Assembly (NCBI GenBank): GCA_029582155.1
Contig: CM055903.1
Span: forward strand, 40,779,353 to 40,843,352
Direction of reading: 5' to 3'
Length of the DNA stretch: 64,000 nt
From: Panopea generosa
Taxonomy: Eukaryota; Mollusca; Bivalvia; Adapedonta; Hiatellidae
Of the stretch, positions 1-14,500 are shown piece after piece. Position 1 is the stretch's first letter. The number at the start of each line of letters is the position of its first letter. The position numbers and the translations under genes were made by a program. The notes under the pieces were generated by a model. It did not search any database and was not told the DNA's origin. It saw only the letters and a list, made by a program, of their open reading frames with translations.

Positions 1-39
1 AAACCTATTATGGAGTAAGTTCAGAGTTTATGTGTATGA

Positions 40-110
40 CTCTCGAGTCTGTTTCCTGGGTAGAACTAGTACCGAGTGTTGAATTTTAGAGACCATTGAG
101 TTGAGGGTGG
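40..110 (-). mobile_element. Family D SINE fragment
   Basis: Reverse body only (ACTCTCGAGTCTGTTTCCTG, TAGAACTAGTACCGAGTG); head decayed. Confidence 0.55.
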
Positions 111-553
111 AATTAAATGCACCAATTTTTTTTAGATCTACAATGCCATAAAATAGTAACTACGTACCCAAGGTTGTGGTCCGTGGCGTGTGTAATCTTG
201 ATTGCCTGTATCAGTGACTGTACTGCATGTCTCGCCTGGTATTTACCCAAGTACACCAACATACGCTGAACCTTACCTACAGTTGTATATTCAAAATAAT
301 TATTCCAAGAAAATAAGAATAAAATTTCAAATTTTTTTGATTACGTTTTTCAAAATATGTTGTCTTTCTGAAATACATATCATGTTTACATACCGATTCA
401 ATATGTAAATTTGTAGTCTTGGTCATCTTTGCAGTTTTTCTATAAAATAAATTTTATGTCTTGACATTTTAAACAGAAACAAATTTAAAGCAGGAAGTAA
501 GATTTGATTGACTGAGAAACACAATTTTGTTTCTCTCTTTTTTTTTTATTTAA

Positions 554-775
554 CCCTTTACTTCATAGATACACGTTTTCCTGCACCAATCACAGAAGGC
601 CTTTGAAAACAGTGCAGGAAGAGTTCAGATTGCTCGTAACGAGCAATCTGAACACTTCCTGCACTGTTTTCCACTCTGTCAGTTAATATAAACATAATTC
701 ACCAAATGCTGATATGTGGTGAATTAATGCTTTCAATATAAGAGGTGTCCAAAGGCGTCTATATGAAGTAAAGGG
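554..775 (+). mobile_element. piggyBac-type MITE, copy 1
   Basis: Flanked by TTAA at 550-553 and 776-779. The ends are CCCTTTACTTCATA and its inverse, matching the CCY-start and TTAA target of piggyBac elements. The centre (606-670) is a hairpin with 31-base arms, one mismatch and a 3-base loop. No coding capacity. Confidence 0.85.
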
Positions 776-847
776 TTAACACCATTTTCAACATATTTCA
801 GATTATGTGTTGCATATCTATAATAACCCACTCTTTCAACGCATCAC

Positions 848-979
848 TTGGAAAATAAACCCACAGCCTGGTAATGGTTGACTGGGCGCAGTTGAGTTGG
901 CGGGATACCTGTCTGTGCGATGCACTGCGTTGAAGCATACCAATAGCATGGGCGCGATCTTCAATACTTAATCTTGGCA
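848..979 (-). pseudogene. Tc1/mariner transposase N-terminal fragment
   Basis: About 44 codons, MPRLSIEDRAHAIGML and HRQVSRQLNCAQSTITRLW, match the paired-type helix-turn-helix at the start of Tc1-like transposases. Similarity stops after LWVYF and no DDE domain follows, so it is a truncated relic. Confidence 0.7.
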
Positions 980-1447
980 TGATAATGGAAATAAATGTCT
1001 GATTATAAATTTAATTCTTTTTTTTTTTTTTTTTTTTTTTTTTTGAATGGGGTTTAACGCCATTTTCAACACTAATGGGACTAGGAAAAGAGATATCGAC
1101 CAACACATTTTTAAACGCATAACTTTCTTGATTTTCATGTGCAGCATGGAACTGGTTTTCTGTTGAAACAGCCCATGTTCAGTCATCCATGAAGATAATT
1201 TCTTCATGTTTTCCCCAATAGATTTCAAATATAGTGGACACAATATAAACAATAAAAAAATAAAGAATTTTCAGTTGTAATAAAAAATATTTCATAACTA
1301 CAAGATGCATTGAGAGTGTGGGTTGTATAGTTTTATTGGTGGAAAAAGACATCAGAATGAATCTTAAGTAAAACCAACTTTCTTCTGAAAGTAACTAGCA
1401 AGCTATCCACTTTTTACTCCAATTTAAGTCATTGCAGATATTTTGTC

Positions 1448-1732
1448 TAAGATTGATTGATTGATTGAAAATTTAGCATCATTTTTATGCCATCGAGGGC
1501 TAACAGATGATCAGTTAACCTAACCACTGTTTCCTGGGATTAACCAGTACTCGAGCACACCCCATCTCCGCAAGAAACTGATAACTTTCCCCACTGAATC
1601 AGTGGTAAGAGACGAATGATAATGAGACACAATGTCACATATCAATCATCACGGAGACTGTTGCCGGGCGGGGGATTCAAACTCACAACCCCTGGATTGA
1701 CTGAGATGACTGAGCTAATCGGGCCCGGCTTT
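1448..1732 (-). mobile_element. tRNA-derived SINE (family B), near full length
   Basis: On the minus strand: head GGGCCCGATTAGCTCAGT (A box), B box GAGTTTGAATCCC, a conserved body (including ATGATTGATATGTGACATTG), and a tail of repeated TGATTGAT-type units seen as GATTGATTGATTG on the plus strand. Confidence 0.8.
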
Positions 1733-2106
1733 TTGTCGAAGATATTTGTCAATAAAATCATCTAATATACACCAATAAAAACAAAAATAAACATTTAAAT
1801 GATAGACTGCTGAAATACTACGGATTTTGCCGAGGTATTTCAACTGTTTGAATCAACAAATCAAAATCCTTTTTGTTCTTGTTCAGTCATTTATTTGTCT
1901 TTAAGAAGAGAAAACATCGAAGATGATCAGGACTAGTGGATTTATTGAGTCTTTTAATAAAGTCACTATCACTTTATAATTTGTAAATTATATACAGTTG
2001 CAAGGTTGGAAAATAATATACAACTGACATGGTAATTTGTTCTTTCCAATTCATTTTGTGTAACATTATTGAAATAAATGTCATTTACTTTTTGTTTTGT
2101 TTTTTT

Positions 2107-2332
2107 AAGAGTTTAAATGCCACTTTTAACAAATTTCAGGTTGTATGTGGCATATCTAGTTTTATTGGTGGTTAAAGACCACAGAATGAATCTCAGTAGA
2201 ACCACCATTTTTCCTCAAGTGCTCACATAAATGTTTTTGAGCAAGCTGGACTCGAACCTATGGCCTTAGTGATGAAATTAAAGTATGTGATCTTGAGATG
2301 GCAATTAAGACCACTTGGCCATGGAGGACCCT
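2107..2332 (-). mobile_element. Family C SINE
   Basis: Reverse copy with the full order of 3' part, GAATGAATCTCAGTAGAACC body and the reversed head TTGGCCATGGAGGACC. Lies about 140 bp left of E40. Confidence 0.75.
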
Positions 2333-2468
2333 AGACTATAGTTACCCTTGTTCACAAGTTCACTGGGTCTGTTATACGGACTTCACTTCTAGAATAAACA
2401 TCTTAGAGCTAATGCATGTGTGTTCTTCACTTTAATGAGACACAAAATACTACATTATGTATACATAC

Positions 2469-2593
2469 CAATATTGAGCAGCAGTTCTGCCTCAAGGTGT
2501 GCTTCCCTGGTCACACTGACCCGTGAAATCTCAAGGGCTGTCATCAATACACCAAGAGCATCAGACCACATTTGTATGGGTTCAAGTTCAGAC
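2469..2593 (-). CDS. CFAP54: CFAP54 exon E40 (last exon recognised)
   Basis: 125 nt. The first base completes the Gly codon of E39; ends one base into a further codon, so at least one more exon must follow. Acceptor GCTGTAG, donor GTATGT. Encodes SELEPIQMWSDALGVLM and SRVSVTREAHLEAELLLNI. No convincing next exon was found in the remaining 2.4 kb. Confidence 0.85.
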
Positions 2594-5500
2594 CTACAGC
2601 AAAATAAAAAACAATACTTTATCTCAAAATCATGACCTTCAACTATGACCTACAGCTTTAAAACACATACACACACCCTTTTGCACTTTCTTGGCTTAAG
2701 CAACATGCATAAATTACAATTTTCTGATATTTCTATTATTTTTTTTTATAATACATTTTACTGTGATGGTATTAATTTTATTTGCATAACTGAAAGCTTA
2801 TTTAAGAAACATTGACCCATGACCTTAAGCTATTGACCTTCTTTCAAGGTTAGACATGTACTGAGTATTTAAGACAAAAGTTAATCCCTATTATATCATA
2901 TATAAACCATTGTGTCTCCTGTATAGTAACTGTTATACTTTCAGGTAATATACAAACTTATGATATATTAATTAAATGTTTTATAAATTACCAAGTTTGA
3001 ACAACAACAACATAGTCTGTTTTGACTTGCCAAATGCATGCATATTTAAACCGGTGATCACACAGATTTATTATCTGGCTACCTGTCTTAAGAAACCATA
3101 CTTTCCATTCCACCATACTTAAGATTTAACTATAACTCAACCTGTCAACTCTGCCTTAAGAGACCCCTTTTGTGTACTTTCTTAAATGATTAAGACAGGT
3201 TTGACTAGTTAAGTTCTGGAATATTTAAGCACAATAACACCAAGGTACATAGACAGGGTTTAGACAAATACAAGGGTGAACGAGAGATAAAGAAGATAAA
3301 GTAGATAAAGTAGAACTTTTTCTTAACCCTTTAACCTTTGGACACCTCTAATATAGACGCCTTTGGACACTTCTAATACAGACGCCTTTGGACACCTCTA
3401 ATATAGAAGCCTTTGGACACCTCTAATATAGACGCCTTTGGACACTTCTAATATAGACGCCTTTGGACACCTCTAATATAGAAGCCTTTGGACACTTCTA
3501 ATATAGACGCCTTTGGACACCTCTTATATAGATGCCTTTGGACACCTTATATAGAATGCTTATGATTTATTGGGTGAATTATGTTTATATTAACTGACGG
3601 AGTGGAATACAGTGCAGGAAGTGTTCAGATTGCTCGTTACGAGCAATCTGAACTCTTCCTGCACTGTTTTCAAAGGCCTTCTGTGATTGGTGCGGGAAAA
3701 CTTGTATCTATGGAGTAAAGGGTTAATTGGCAATTACAATGAATGACTAGTATTCTAATACTTCAATTATATTGAATAAAAAAGTGTTTTCCTTACTTTT
3801 ATAGGATTTCGAAATGTGTTGTTTTTTTTTTTAAATGAAATGGAATAAAACGGATGTATTAAAACAATGTTTAACTGTGTGCAATAGACAGTAGCTTAAT
3901 TGACATTTACTTTGAAAAAATATTTATTGTCATATATTATATTAAATATCTATCCAAAATGCCAACTTAAAAGTTCTACTTTATATACAAATATGGATGT
4001 AAAATTAAGGTGCACAGGGTAAAAAATATGTCCATCTACAGATCTAGGTGAACACTACGTTTATCTACAAATCTAGGAGAAAATTATGTTCATCTACAAA
4101 ATAAGGTGGAAAATAAGGTCATCTAAGGAAAAAATTTAAGAAGAAATAGATATTTAATTATTGTATAAGAATTAACACAGCATTTTACAGAATAAAAATA
4201 TTAACCCCAGCCAGTCACATTATACAGACACGAGGTTGATTAGTTGAAATACCATCACCTAAAATTGCTTGATGTTAAGTCTTTAAAGCGTTTGACATAG
4301 CCTGACCTGGTATTGAACCCACAACCTCCAATATGTAATACCCAGTACTTCACTCAAAAACAACAAGTCCCCATGTACCCACAACTTCAAACCACAGTTA
4401 GGCTACATGTATAATATGCTGACAGACATTACACACCAATTACATACACCAATTATGCACATGTACCAAGTTTCATAACAAAGAAATTTTCCCTTTTTTA
4501 AAATCTTCCAAATTTATTTAAATATATATAAAATTAAAATTGACTCATAGCTCGGTGAATAAAAAAAATCATTAAAGACAAACAAAAAAATATTCCACAA
4601 AAGACAAACACTTTACTTTTATTTGTACAATGTGCAAACCACACACAACACTTCATCAATATCAAAAGTATTTCAATTTTTATACAATAATAAATTTCAA
4701 GGGTTAAGCGCAATACTGGTCTATTTAACTTATTTTTCTGTTATGAATTAGATTATTATTGCACTAAACCCTCAATACATCAGAATCCTGAAAGCATGCG
4801 TGACCAGATACCAAATACATGGACAGAAAATCTATTTTTTATCTACTGAAACAGTGAAAGCAACAGTTGTGTACTAAAGTTGGTGAAAATCTAACTACAG
4901 GCAAAGTGAAAGGATGAAAATGTTACCATGTGCCATGGATTGTTCTTTGAATTGCAATATACAAAATCAGTTAAATTCAACTTTCACATTTTAAACATAA
5001 AAGGCAAAGCAGTTACATGTATGCAATTACTATGTATATGAATGAAATAATTAAATGTTGGTATATAAAGTATATTCACTGTATTTGTAATATATATTAT
5101 TGATCTCATGACCATCCTTAATTCATTCATTCATTCATTCATTCATTCATTCATTCATTCATCATTCATTCATTCCGTTCATTCATTCATTCCATTCATT
5201 AATTCATTCATTCATTCATTCATTCATTCATTCATTCATTCATTCATTCATTGTTTACCCTGGTAAACATCCATTACAACGACTCAGTTTCATTTTATAG
5301 CATGCCAAATTTCTTGTTCAAACCTAAATTAATACACAACTTGTTTCAAAACAGGAACTTGTTTAAGAACTATATACAATGTAAAATGCATTTTTAAAAC
5401 ATATGGCATATACCAGTAAGTATTTTAAGAAATGTTCTGCTAATATCATATTTGAGAAAAGTTCTAATATAAACCTGGTACTTTTCAATTAAAATCACCC

Positions 5501-8500
5501 AATATTATGATGCATATAACATTCATGTTGAAAATAATCATAAAATTGAAATCTATACTCTAAAATCAGGAGCAGGTGTCGTCTGCTAGACGCGTGTTCA
5601 ACAATATTTATATACAATGATTTGCATATCAAATCTAAATAGGGTACAACTCTTGTTAATATTTAACGTTAGCCAATTTATATCTTTTCATGTACCAAAT
5701 AAAAAGTTACCATGTTAACACTGATTCTATTTTTTTTTTTTTTTTTTTTAATTAAGAGGTATTTCTATTCATCTATTCATAAGGCTGCATCCCTGCAATT
5801 TTGACTCCAGCTACTCAATGAGATGATTTATCATTATGGTACAAACTATAACTAGTTGAAAAGCTAATATATATAATTATATTGTACATACCCATTCCTG
5901 ATGTTTTTAGCGGCATTTCTTGACATGGCGTGGCCGACACGGAGCTTAATCTGTACCAGCTTAAGACAGTGAGGCAGATACACGTTACGTAGAGGACTGT
6001 GTGGAGAAGAGAAGTACTGGTGACGTCCTTCAGGGTGGTAATGCTCCAATCTCTCTCCCAGCTCCTCCATCTGTAAATCCAGTCAAAATTAGGATATTTT
6101 GCCCAAAAGAAATTATCTTTTATATTTTTGAGATTTTTTAACATCACAGTTTCTTCCCTCACACTTTGAAATTTGGGGGCATTTGTCCCCCATATGCTAA
6201 GACTTTATGGGCAGATTAGACCATTTTAAGGGACATTTGAATTAATAGTGTGACAAAAATACAAAATATGAAGGTCATGGCAAACCTGGCCATTACATAA
6301 TAAAGAGATCCTTATCAATTTTGTTCTAGTTTGCCAATGTTTGCTAATAACTAATTATGTTATTTTTTAATTATAAAAATCAGACTGTGGAATTTTTTTT
6401 CAAAATGTGTATACCGGTAATGCCATTTTCAACACATGACAGGTTATATATGGCATATCTCATTTTGCTTTTGTGACGGAAGACTAGTACTACCATACTT
6501 CTGCAGGTTGGCTCCAACACCACAGCAGCGAAAGGTGAGAGGTCATTAAATAACAGCGTCTTATACCACTCTGCCACGGAACACCCTCATAATCTTCATA
6601 TCAACAGTATCATCAATAAACAATGCAGACCCAGGCCAGTTCTGCATAATGTTGCCTCTCAGTCAGCAAAGTCTTACCCCATGTATAAGAAAAATGGAAT
6701 GATCCAAACGTTTAACCATTTTACTAAACAAAGTACCAGACCAATTCAACACTTGATTTTCTTACTCGAAACTTGACTTTCTTACTCAACACTTGTTTTT
6801 ATTACTCACCACTCTACTCTCTTACTTGACACACAACTTTTTACTTGACACTTGACGTTTTCTTACTCGACACTTGACTTTTTCTTACTCGACACTTGAC
6901 TTTTCAACTCAACACCCAACAGTTAGAACTCCTCAGTATAAAATTCTCCATTGTTCATGCTTGAACGATAAAACTAGATGTAATTACCTGTTTAAGAACA
7001 ATTGTGTGTGCCTGCAAGTAGTTCTCCATGGTGCGCTCAGTAAATATGATGGTGTCGTCTATACACTCTATAGCCTCAAGGTCAGTCCTCATCACAATGG
7101 CCTGAGCCAGTAACTGACCACCGGACATGGACAGGCATGGTACCTTAACCAGCAAACTGATGGAGTCCTGTGGAAGTACCAACAGAATAAGGTAAAATAC
7201 ACATTCAGGAGTCGTGAATGACTAAAGCAATGAATTAAAAAGCTAAATAGTAGCTAGATGTTCATTTGTCACATTTTGAGTATTAATCAGTTTTAACATT
7301 AAATATGTTAATTTCATAAAAATGTTTGCAGTCACAAGTTGAATGTAAGAGTCCGAACCCTGTGTTACATTCCTTAAGACACGCATATCTAAAAATATGA
7401 TTCATACTCCATTGTCAACAAATGTGTCCCAAGCCCAATATATATACTGATTGATAACATTTGAAATAGAAAAATTTGTAACACGTTATGCATTTATTCT
7501 ATGGTTTTACCTATCAATGGAAATGGATATAAACTGATCTATAAACTCACCGAGAGTAAAGAAATGGTGTGTTCTAGGTTTTTGCCCTCTATAATATTCA
7601 GTGTTGCCCCCTGTGTGAGGAACTCAGCCTGTCTCTCTACTTCACCACAAGCTTCTGATTCACCCAGACCTTCAGCACAGTACTGTCTGCAATCTGCAAG
7701 CTCCTGTAGCACCTTGTTGTCACTTCCTGTTGATCAAATGAAACAAGTATGATTTAATTCTAACAAAATTTGACAGATTTTTTTTATACAATGTCAGAAT
7801 GATATATCAATAGTTTTTCTATTCTAGTAATTGCACAATTGTGTGAAAGAATATGAAATAGAGAAACCCTATACGTTTCACTATACAGTTTTGCCCCATT
7901 TTCCCCACTGTAACATGATTCTTACGCTTAGAAAAAAGGCCTATGTAATTTGGTTTTGATATATTTTCAAAATGGTTCATAGTGGTTGTGACTTCTTGCT
8001 GCAGATGAGTAGAGCAAAAGTTGGCATAGTATATACTGCAATAAGACATCATTGGTGTTAAAAAAGTGACTTTTATACGATTTCAACATATGCATGTATT
8101 TTTGAGCATTTGAGGACTTTTTTTTTAAAAAAATCTCAAGGTATCACTGCACCCTCAAAAAACACAAGCTGATTAACCTACCAGTTATTGTGCATTTTTA
8201 TGTGGGTTTACATTCCTGATATGAAAAAAAAATACTTTAAAAAAAATTCTATGTTGAATTTTTTTTTTTACCATGGAAATCCTAGACCTTATTTCATATA
8301 GAACAAAGAACAACATGCAACTATGTAGTGAGACCTATAAGCGGAGCACAGATGCATAAGGTAACTAATGATTAGTATATACAATCAACCATCATCAGGA
8401 CCTTCAGAACAAACAGATTTACAGTATGATTCAAATTGATATTATCAATGCATTTAAGGCATTGAAGAGGTTTTTTACTGTTTTTTTCTTATTATTATTC

Positions 8501-11500
8501 CAGTATGTTATATCCATAGTGCTTGTTTTAACCCTTTACTTCATAAAGATGCCTGTGGACATCTCTAATATAGAAGCACCTTTGGACACCTATTATAAAA
8601 GATTTTTGAATTATTGGGTGAATTATGTTTATATTAACTGACAGAGTGGAAAACAGTGCAGGAAGTGTTCAGATTGCTCGTTATGAGCAATCTGAACTCT
8701 TCCTGCACTGTTTTCAAAGGCCTTCTGTGATTGGTGTGGGAAAACGCGTATATATGGAGTAAAGGGTTAATACATGGCAGTTTTCATTTTTTATTTTACA
8801 ACAATCCGAGTGACTAAATAATAAAAAACAGCTCCAATTAAACGACTTTTGAAACCAAGTTTTTTCAATTTTCAATCCTGTAGTGTTTTGAATTCTTTTT
8901 AACATGCTTTATACCATTTGAGCCTGCTTTGCTCATGCCTTTAGTGTGATCTGTGCTTGCTAACTGTGACATGCATGAAATATGATTTAGTTTCAATATA
9001 GATGGCTGACTAGTTAGCCCAGGTGGCTGCATGCAACCTTGTCATTAATGTAACCCGATTTGATTTTGAAATTCTGTGTAAGCAATTTTAGTGAGACGAC
9101 ACAATGGTCATTCAAATGAACATGCTGGCTTTTTCATGTTGTACTAGTCTCCGCCCACACCAAGACTATATCACAACTCTGCCATCAAGAGTAAATGCAA
9201 GTTTATATACACGTACATTACATAATGTTGTCGTGTCATGGAGAAATTGTGTATCCAAAAATTACTATAGATTTTTTTTTACCAAAACATTATCAAAATG
9301 TATAATTCATCACTGACGAAACTAATATAAACCCCAATTCATATTTATTTTTTATCTATTTATCTATATTTGTTTATCAACACCATTGCAATAAATAATT
9401 GAAGTGCAGTACTGCAACAATTCACTATGTCCAAGGATATCATTTTTGCTACATTTTTCATGATTTATCTATTAAACTATGTAATTTGGTTGATTTTTGC
9501 AATACTTCTATAGCGGACTATATATATAATATTGTATATAATTATAATTATGTATACTTAAAAATAATTTTATAACTGTTTCCATAATATTTCAGTTACT
9601 GAAAAGGGATTAGTTTTGTCACTTATCTTTCTTAAATTGTAAGTTGTTCTTTAATTAACTTTTGGTGAGAACAAATCAATTTTGTAAGATGGAACCATAA
9701 AATATAATTCATTCACAAATAAAAAACTAACTTGTATATAGTAACAATAACCTGTGCAATATTTGTTTTATCTTACTAAGAATGAACTATGTCAATGAAT
9801 ACAAAAAATGTAAACTTTTTTTCAAAATAAACGATTTCAGTAATCCATTGTCACTTGAGTATTATAAGACATCACATGTTGTTAACAAAACACAGATAAA
9901 GAAGTAGCAAATAAAGATGTAAGTGTTGATTGCGACAATGAGGGGGGAACAATTGTTGACAGACAAGTCAACAACAACGACAACACGGAGGTCTGCATGA
10001 ATAGTCAAACCTGTGTCAAGTAACCAGTCAAGGGAACAAGCAAAAGTGGCTGCTCAATGGAGATGACTGTTTACACACGTTTGACTGTACAGCAATACCA
10101 TGATTTGTAATGTCGTGACACAAAGTAGCGATCTACGTAAAAGACTTACAGGTTTACAATCTTCTTTACAGACTAGGGGTATATACATGTATTTGGTGTT
10201 TATATAACAGCTGACATGAAGAGGAAGAGAAGATAGAAGAAAACTAGCATTGCTTTTAAAGGATCATTAAACTTCCCAAATGGTCATTTTTAGTTATAAT
10301 TTAAGTCAGTTTTACTCTTCCATATGATAGATTTCATGTTTATTTGACAATTGAGAAAGTTTGCACAAAAAAAAAAAGTATATTTATTTTAAATAATTAT
10401 AAATGGGTTTTGTTTCCATATTAATGGTCATCTCTTTCCCATTACAACTTCAGCAGAAAATAGGGAGTCATCAAATTTGTTTGGGGTCGCATCGGTCTGT
10501 AATTTATGCACATATCATTTCAAGAGAGTAACACACTGCCATGACATTTCAATGACTGATATAATGGAAGTACAATCTTTGGAAATGTGTTTCTTAACTC
10601 TATGAATTGAAACTTCCAAAACTATAAAAATCATCAAAATAACAAACATAACCTACCATAATTAAAATTTTAATTGCTCCCTGAATTTATTTTGCTTTTT
10701 CAACTGTTGCAGTGAATGCTTGAAGCTTTTGTGACTGACTTTCAGGTATTACATATCCACCAATCAGGCTTATTGAGGCAGTTTCTCCAACAAGCTACAG
10801 AAGGTTACACAAGATGTCCTTTGATAAGGTAAAGGACAACTATATATACATGTACACATTATATAACCACAGTTTCTATCTCTTAACCGCTAGCATCGTG
10901 TACTATCTAATTGATCCTTACCTATCTCCTTACCCTGAATGGGATCACCTGGTTGGGTTGAACACATTCATAGTTTCAAATGTTTTAATTATGTTTAAAT
11001 AAATAATGGAACAAAATATATTTCAAACCATGATAAATTATTAAGGAATATTTAATTAGCATTAATAGTCTCAGAAATATTCACTCACCAGACTGTTAAC
11101 AATAGTTTTTTATAAAAAAGGAACACAATTTTCAGTTCCATGAACTGTTTTTACATTTTATTTTAATTTAATCCAATGGAAATGTGTAAAAAAAAAAAGT
11201 TCTACAAATTAATGAAAGCATTGCTTTTTGGTAGTTTTTTTTAATTATCTAATTTTTGACCAAAAAATGGCAAAAACAATTGACCTCAATAGAATCATTA
11301 AATAACACAGCAAAAATGCAATCTCCAATCTCCTGCTCATTGTTACATAATGGTGATAGGTATCATACATATGTAAAGGCAAACTATACTCAGCTAGGAA
11401 CCAGAATAAATGTCAGTATACAATTGTATAGAGTTTATAAGGGACTTGCTTTATACAGTATCAATACATGATGGTTGTGTCTTGTAGCCAGCTATAAGGG

Positions 11501-14500
11501 ACTTGCTTTATACAGAATCAATACATGATGGTTGTGTCTTGTAGCCAGCTGATTTTTATGTTAGCCGACGTGATCTCGAAATATTTACTCACCTTTGACC
11601 TCTCCCATTCCCCTGATCTCCATCATCAAACTTTTGACAAGAGCTACACGACAGTTGAGCCAGAGTCGCGCGTCCAACCGTGAACGAGACTGAAAGTTCT
11701 GGTACTGGAACTGGCTATTTTCTGGCTCGCTCAGTTTGATGGTCATGGCTGGAATCTTACGCCCACCTGTCCGGTGCTTCATTGAGGAAGGCCTTTATAT
11801 TTAAAAAAGAAAATGTGTAAAACAATTCATCTGAATTAATTCGGGCATATAAAAATAATAAATAAAATCATCAAACATAATTATATAATTAAGACATCAA
11901 AATATCAAAATCAAAACTCATTCAAATCTTTCAATGTATCTAGTGCTACAGGTTTTCAATGCAGATACATGTTTATTTATTAAAATCAATCATAATAAAA
12001 TTTGACATTGTCCGTAAGGTTTTACCTGGCATTCATGAATATTCCATGTTTATCCGTAAATAAATTTTCAGTATCCGAACATAAATAGTGATATTACTGT
12101 TGATAAACCAATATGAATACATTATTAAATTGTCATCATATTGCATTCACAAATAACTGCACAGAGAAGGTGTTTGAACACCCAGACATATTGACGAAGA
12201 TTAATGAGTGCGTGGTAAAACCTTACGGACATTAAGAAAGTATAAATTTAAAATAAAATAAATCTTGTAATGCTAACACAGCAGAGACATATAACAGTAA
12301 ACAGTTCTTCTTAAAACTAAAATTGTCGCAATGGGTTTCTAAATGCTCCCAGTCTGATAGATTGTACACTAGTAAATGTTGTTGAAAAAATGCATTCTAC
12401 TCATTTCTAAATATCTCTGATTAATACTAAATACTTAACATACTATGGCCATTTACTTTTCAATTGTTGGTTTAATGAATTCATCATCTATTTTTTTCCA
12501 TTTGTGAAAACTATTTACGTCCTTTCTGACAATGAAGTTGAATGAAGATAAAGTGACAGTAAAAGAAACTGCAGATTTCCTTGACAAAAATTAATCAACG
12601 TTGTGCAGTTGTGCATCACAAAATCATTCTAATGAGGAATAACATTTCAAAATTAGAAAATATCCAAATATTATGACCCATTCATTTCATCTGTTTTAAT
12701 TTTTATCTCCCTTACAGAATTTTCTGATTTTTATTTTTTGACGATCCATCCAATAATTTTTAAACCAACACATATAAATAGTCTGGCCTAAGAAAGTGAA
12801 ATATTGAAAATCATGTATGTACTAAAATTTTGATCTGAAATAACTCTTATAAACAGCTGTGTATGCAATTGTAATACTTTACTCCAGCAGGTTAAGTAGG
12901 CAAGCCTTAAAACTACTGTTATACTAGAACTATGTGTAAGTTAAAATATCTATAATACAGTACCATGTGACCTAGGGCTAGTTTCACTAAACATCTCATG
13001 CTGAGATTTTTCTCAATTAAAAAAATCTCCATTTCTCTAAATGATTACTTGATCTTATAACACATTAAAGAATTTCACAAAACTCAAGTCATAAGAAATC
13101 TTTACACATTGGTATATTTTAACATGCAAAATGTTCAATGTAAATGAAGTCATAGAATTTTTAAAATTTGAGTTAAGGAAAACCTCAAGTTGAGATGTTT
13201 AGTGAAACTTGGACCAGCCCCGAATTTTCAATTTTGCAAGGTGTACAGAATGATGTGTATCTCACAAATACAGAACAATGATGGATTTTTCTTTTGCTGA
13301 GTATGTTAATGTTACTTGGCATTTAATGAATTGTGTCAGAATGTTGTGTAGTAATTCAAAATTGTGACCTTCAATGTGATCTTGACCTTTTGATTTTTAG
13401 TCAGATCAACTGAGGGCCAGAGGAGGCCAACTATGTCTCTTATTTTTAAATAACTTTTTCATATTCACTCATCCATATTCGCATTACAAAGTAATCCCAA
13501 AATGGCCGCCACATTAAATTGGAGACATAATATAGTAGTAAACTAATGGACATAGAAAGCAGAAAAAAAAGAAAAATGTTTTAATATTATAGAAGAAAGT
13601 ATGAGAGTAAAGTCTTCAGTAATTGTGTATAACCTTCACCAACATTATCGGTAAACTCAGGGGACATAAAAGACACCTGGTGCCAGTCTTATGATGAAAA
13701 TTTCTTTTACAGAAGTCTAATTAGTGTAAGTAAATGTAACTCTTTCTGAAAACAATTACATGTATTGCTTAAAGCTGAAGCTTGTTTCCTAGTACCAGTT
13801 ATAAAATATCTGACCAAATTCTACCAGTTGTAGGCTCGATCCTCACCCGGACCATGTGTTGTGTCCTTGAGAAAGGGACGTGATCTGTAATTTGCTTAGT
13901 ACTGGTTGATTGATTGAATATTTAGCTTCATTTTTATGACATCGAGGGCAAACAGATAATTTATTCCTCGAATCCTGGAAGGTTAACCAGTACTCAAGCA
14001 CAACCATCTCCTCAACTAACTGATTACTCTCCCACTTAATTCAGCCATGAGAGACTAATAACAGTGAGATGCAATGTTGTATAATGATCATCTTGGAGAC
14101 TGTAGCCAGGCACAACCCCTGGATTGATAGTCAGACACTTACTGGGCCCAGCCGGTACTTAGAACTGACTGCATCCAGGAAGACATAGAATGTCATTGGC
14201 AGAAGTTGTGAGAATTGTTTCAGAGTCAATGTAAAATAATCTAGTCAGAATCTAGAGAAAAAAGAACCTCTTTCCAAACTGCCAACCAAAAGTTTAAGGT
14301 AAATAAACAAGAAAGAAAAAGATAGAAAAAAGAGCAAAACTAAATACACATTTTACATGTATAATATATTGAAACAATCTAATCCAACTACGTGAACTGA
14401 ACTAACATTTACCTCTCATGATGATTTAAACCACTGGAAAATATTTCAGAAATTCATTACTAATTTCCAGCTAAAAGTGTTTTTAACAGTTCATATATAT

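Noticed and set aside
1074-1159. Possible further CFAP54 exon left of E40 (acceptor TTTCAACAG, frame starting NQFHAAHENQES)
   Set aside because: The phase would fit E40 and the frame is open, but no clear donor was found, the sequence runs into a SINE fragment, and nothing in it looks like CFAP54.
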